Assembly (NCBI GenBank): GCA_030435675.1
Contig: CM059625.1
Span: 17,918,001-17,982,000, forward strand
Source of the DNA: Steinernema hermaphroditum
Taxonomy: Eukaryota; Nematoda; Chromadorea; Rhabditida; Steinernematidae
Direction: 5' to 3'
Length of the DNA stretch: 64,000 nucleotides
A program made the translations under genes and the position numbers. Positions within the stretch are counted from its first letter, which is position 1. Every line of letters begins with the position of its first letter. Below, piece after piece: positions 63,249 to 64,000 of the stretch. The notes under the pieces were generated by a model. The model was given only the letters and a program-made list of their open reading frames with translations, did no database searches and was not told the DNA's origin.

Positions 63249-63789
63249 ACGAGGAAAAAGCTACACATTGTGCAAAATTTGAGAGCTTCATTCAAAGGTA
63301 TGCGAGCATAGCAAAGCGTTTCTCTTTTCTGATTTTTGGCTTGAGAACTTCGATACGAACATACGAAATTTTAAAGGCGAGATTTGCGTTTCAGGAGTTC
63401 TGCAGCTCCGTTTTGTTGTTCACCGTTCGAATATTTTGACTCATCCTGATGAATACAACGGAAGCAATAAGAAACAAACTGTTTTGACAATTTTGCTTCT
63501 TCACCAAATGCATCACAGAGCTAAATAACATAGAACCGAGTAGACGAGCAAAAAAAAACATTCATCCTCTCCCGGGTTCACCTGAACAACCACACTTTCG
63601 ATGAACAACCGAACGCGCTAAGCCATTCCACTACGGAAGCTTCAATTAACGATGCTCACAGACATGTAGTTGTGTTACGTTTTCACTGTATAGCGATAAG
63701 TATTTTATTGAAAGCGATCATTCTTTAAAACTGTGTGCGGCAGTATACAAGTGAGAATCATGCATTGGAGTGTATGAAGACAAAGGGCA
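63249..63789. other. Intergenic
   Basis: Contains a tRNA-like stretch at 63572-63640 that I did not accept, and an A-run at 63551. No gene supported. Confidence 0.5.
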
Positions 63790-64000
63790 TTAGTATCCGG
63801 ATGCCTGTACCGAAACTGGTGCGGAAGGAATTGCCTGGGTAAACTGAGAAGGTGATTGTTCAACCGGTGCGGCACTACCATATGATTGCTCTCCATACGC
63901 AGGAGCCACAGGAGTAACGACCTCGTCGCCGTAGCCGTTTTGAATATTGCGCTTCTTGCGATAGCCCGAAGTTTGGACAGAGGCGGGAACGGCCACAGAC
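63790..64000 (-). CDS. C-terminus of a repetitive protein with a polybasic site (5' part outside the window)
   Basis: The minus frame enters at the window end and stops at TAA 63790-63792. It reads VPASVQTSGYRKKRNIQNGYG, then a Pro/Ala/Ser/Gln/Tyr-rich stretch, and ends APVSVQASGY. The decapeptide-like ASVQTSGY / VSVQASGY occurs twice, once before RKKR and once at the very end, so the protein may consist of such units separated by basic sites. This pattern is known from nematode secreted precursor or cuticle-associated proteins, but I do not recognise the gene. Confidence 0.6.
   Translation of the reverse strand, partial: SVAVPASVQTSGYRKKRNIQNGYGDEVVTPVAPAYGEQSYGSAAPVEQSPSQFTQAIPSAPVSVQASGY

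Noticed and set aside
63572..63640. tRNA-like sequence on the minus strand (box-A-like TGGCTTAGCGC and a GGTGAACCCGGGAG segment)
   Set aside because: The acceptor ends do not pair, no anticodon stem forms and box B is off consensus; at best a tRNA-derived relic.

Overview
The window is nuclear DNA of a nematode, most likely a clade V strongylid (hookworm-like) worm. Genes are split by many short AT-rich introns ending in TTTCAG or TTTTAG, several start codons sit just after a splice-acceptor-like TTTCAG with no upstream donor (spliced-leader style), and the recognisable proteins are closest in content to Caenorhabditis families (GON-1, DAF-18, paraplegin, ATG3, ABTS-type SLC4). The species assignment is inference.

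Layout. 1-11.7 kb (+): the 3' part of a gon-1-type ADAMTS metalloprotease gene, from the end of the prodomain through the catalytic domain, about 18 thrombospondin type-1 repeats and the GON domain. 11.7-16.3 kb: no confident gene; a diverged tandem duplication, GCGAC/GTTCACGAAC inverted-repeat blocks and small fold-back or MITE-like elements. 16.3-18.5 kb (-): an orphan rhodopsin-like GPCR. 18.5-24.0 kb: long gene-poor stretch. 24.0-31.3 kb: a transposon cluster: a mariner-type MITE, a hAT/BED transposase in two parts, a truncated RTE-like retrotransposon between those parts, and inside the retrotransposon two further insertions (a Mutator-like element with 9-bp target duplication and an apparently intact transposase, and a TTAA-flanked element with about 280-bp inverted repeats). 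31.8-39.0 kb (-): SLC4 bicarbonate transporter. 41.3-42.6 kb (-): atg-3. 44.2-44.9 kb (+): GAR1. 45-52 kb: mostly intergenic, with a 139-bp tandem repeat and a 21-bp inverted-repeat element. 52.0-55.0 kb (+): daf-18 (PTEN). 56.0-58.9 kb (+): paraplegin-type m-AAA protease. 59.5-60.0 kb (+): small secreted Cys-containing protein. 60.3-63.2 kb (-): M3-family (mitochondrial intermediate peptidase-like) protein that has lost the zinc-binding HExxH motif. 63.8 kb to window end (-): C-terminus of a repetitive protein with a polybasic site.

The cellular genes are mostly single-copy functions with no evident operon. The accessory interest lies in the nested transposons, the inactive M3 peptidase homologue and several unexplained repeats. 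Exon boundaries were read by eye from GT/AG signals and frame continuity and need transcript confirmation.
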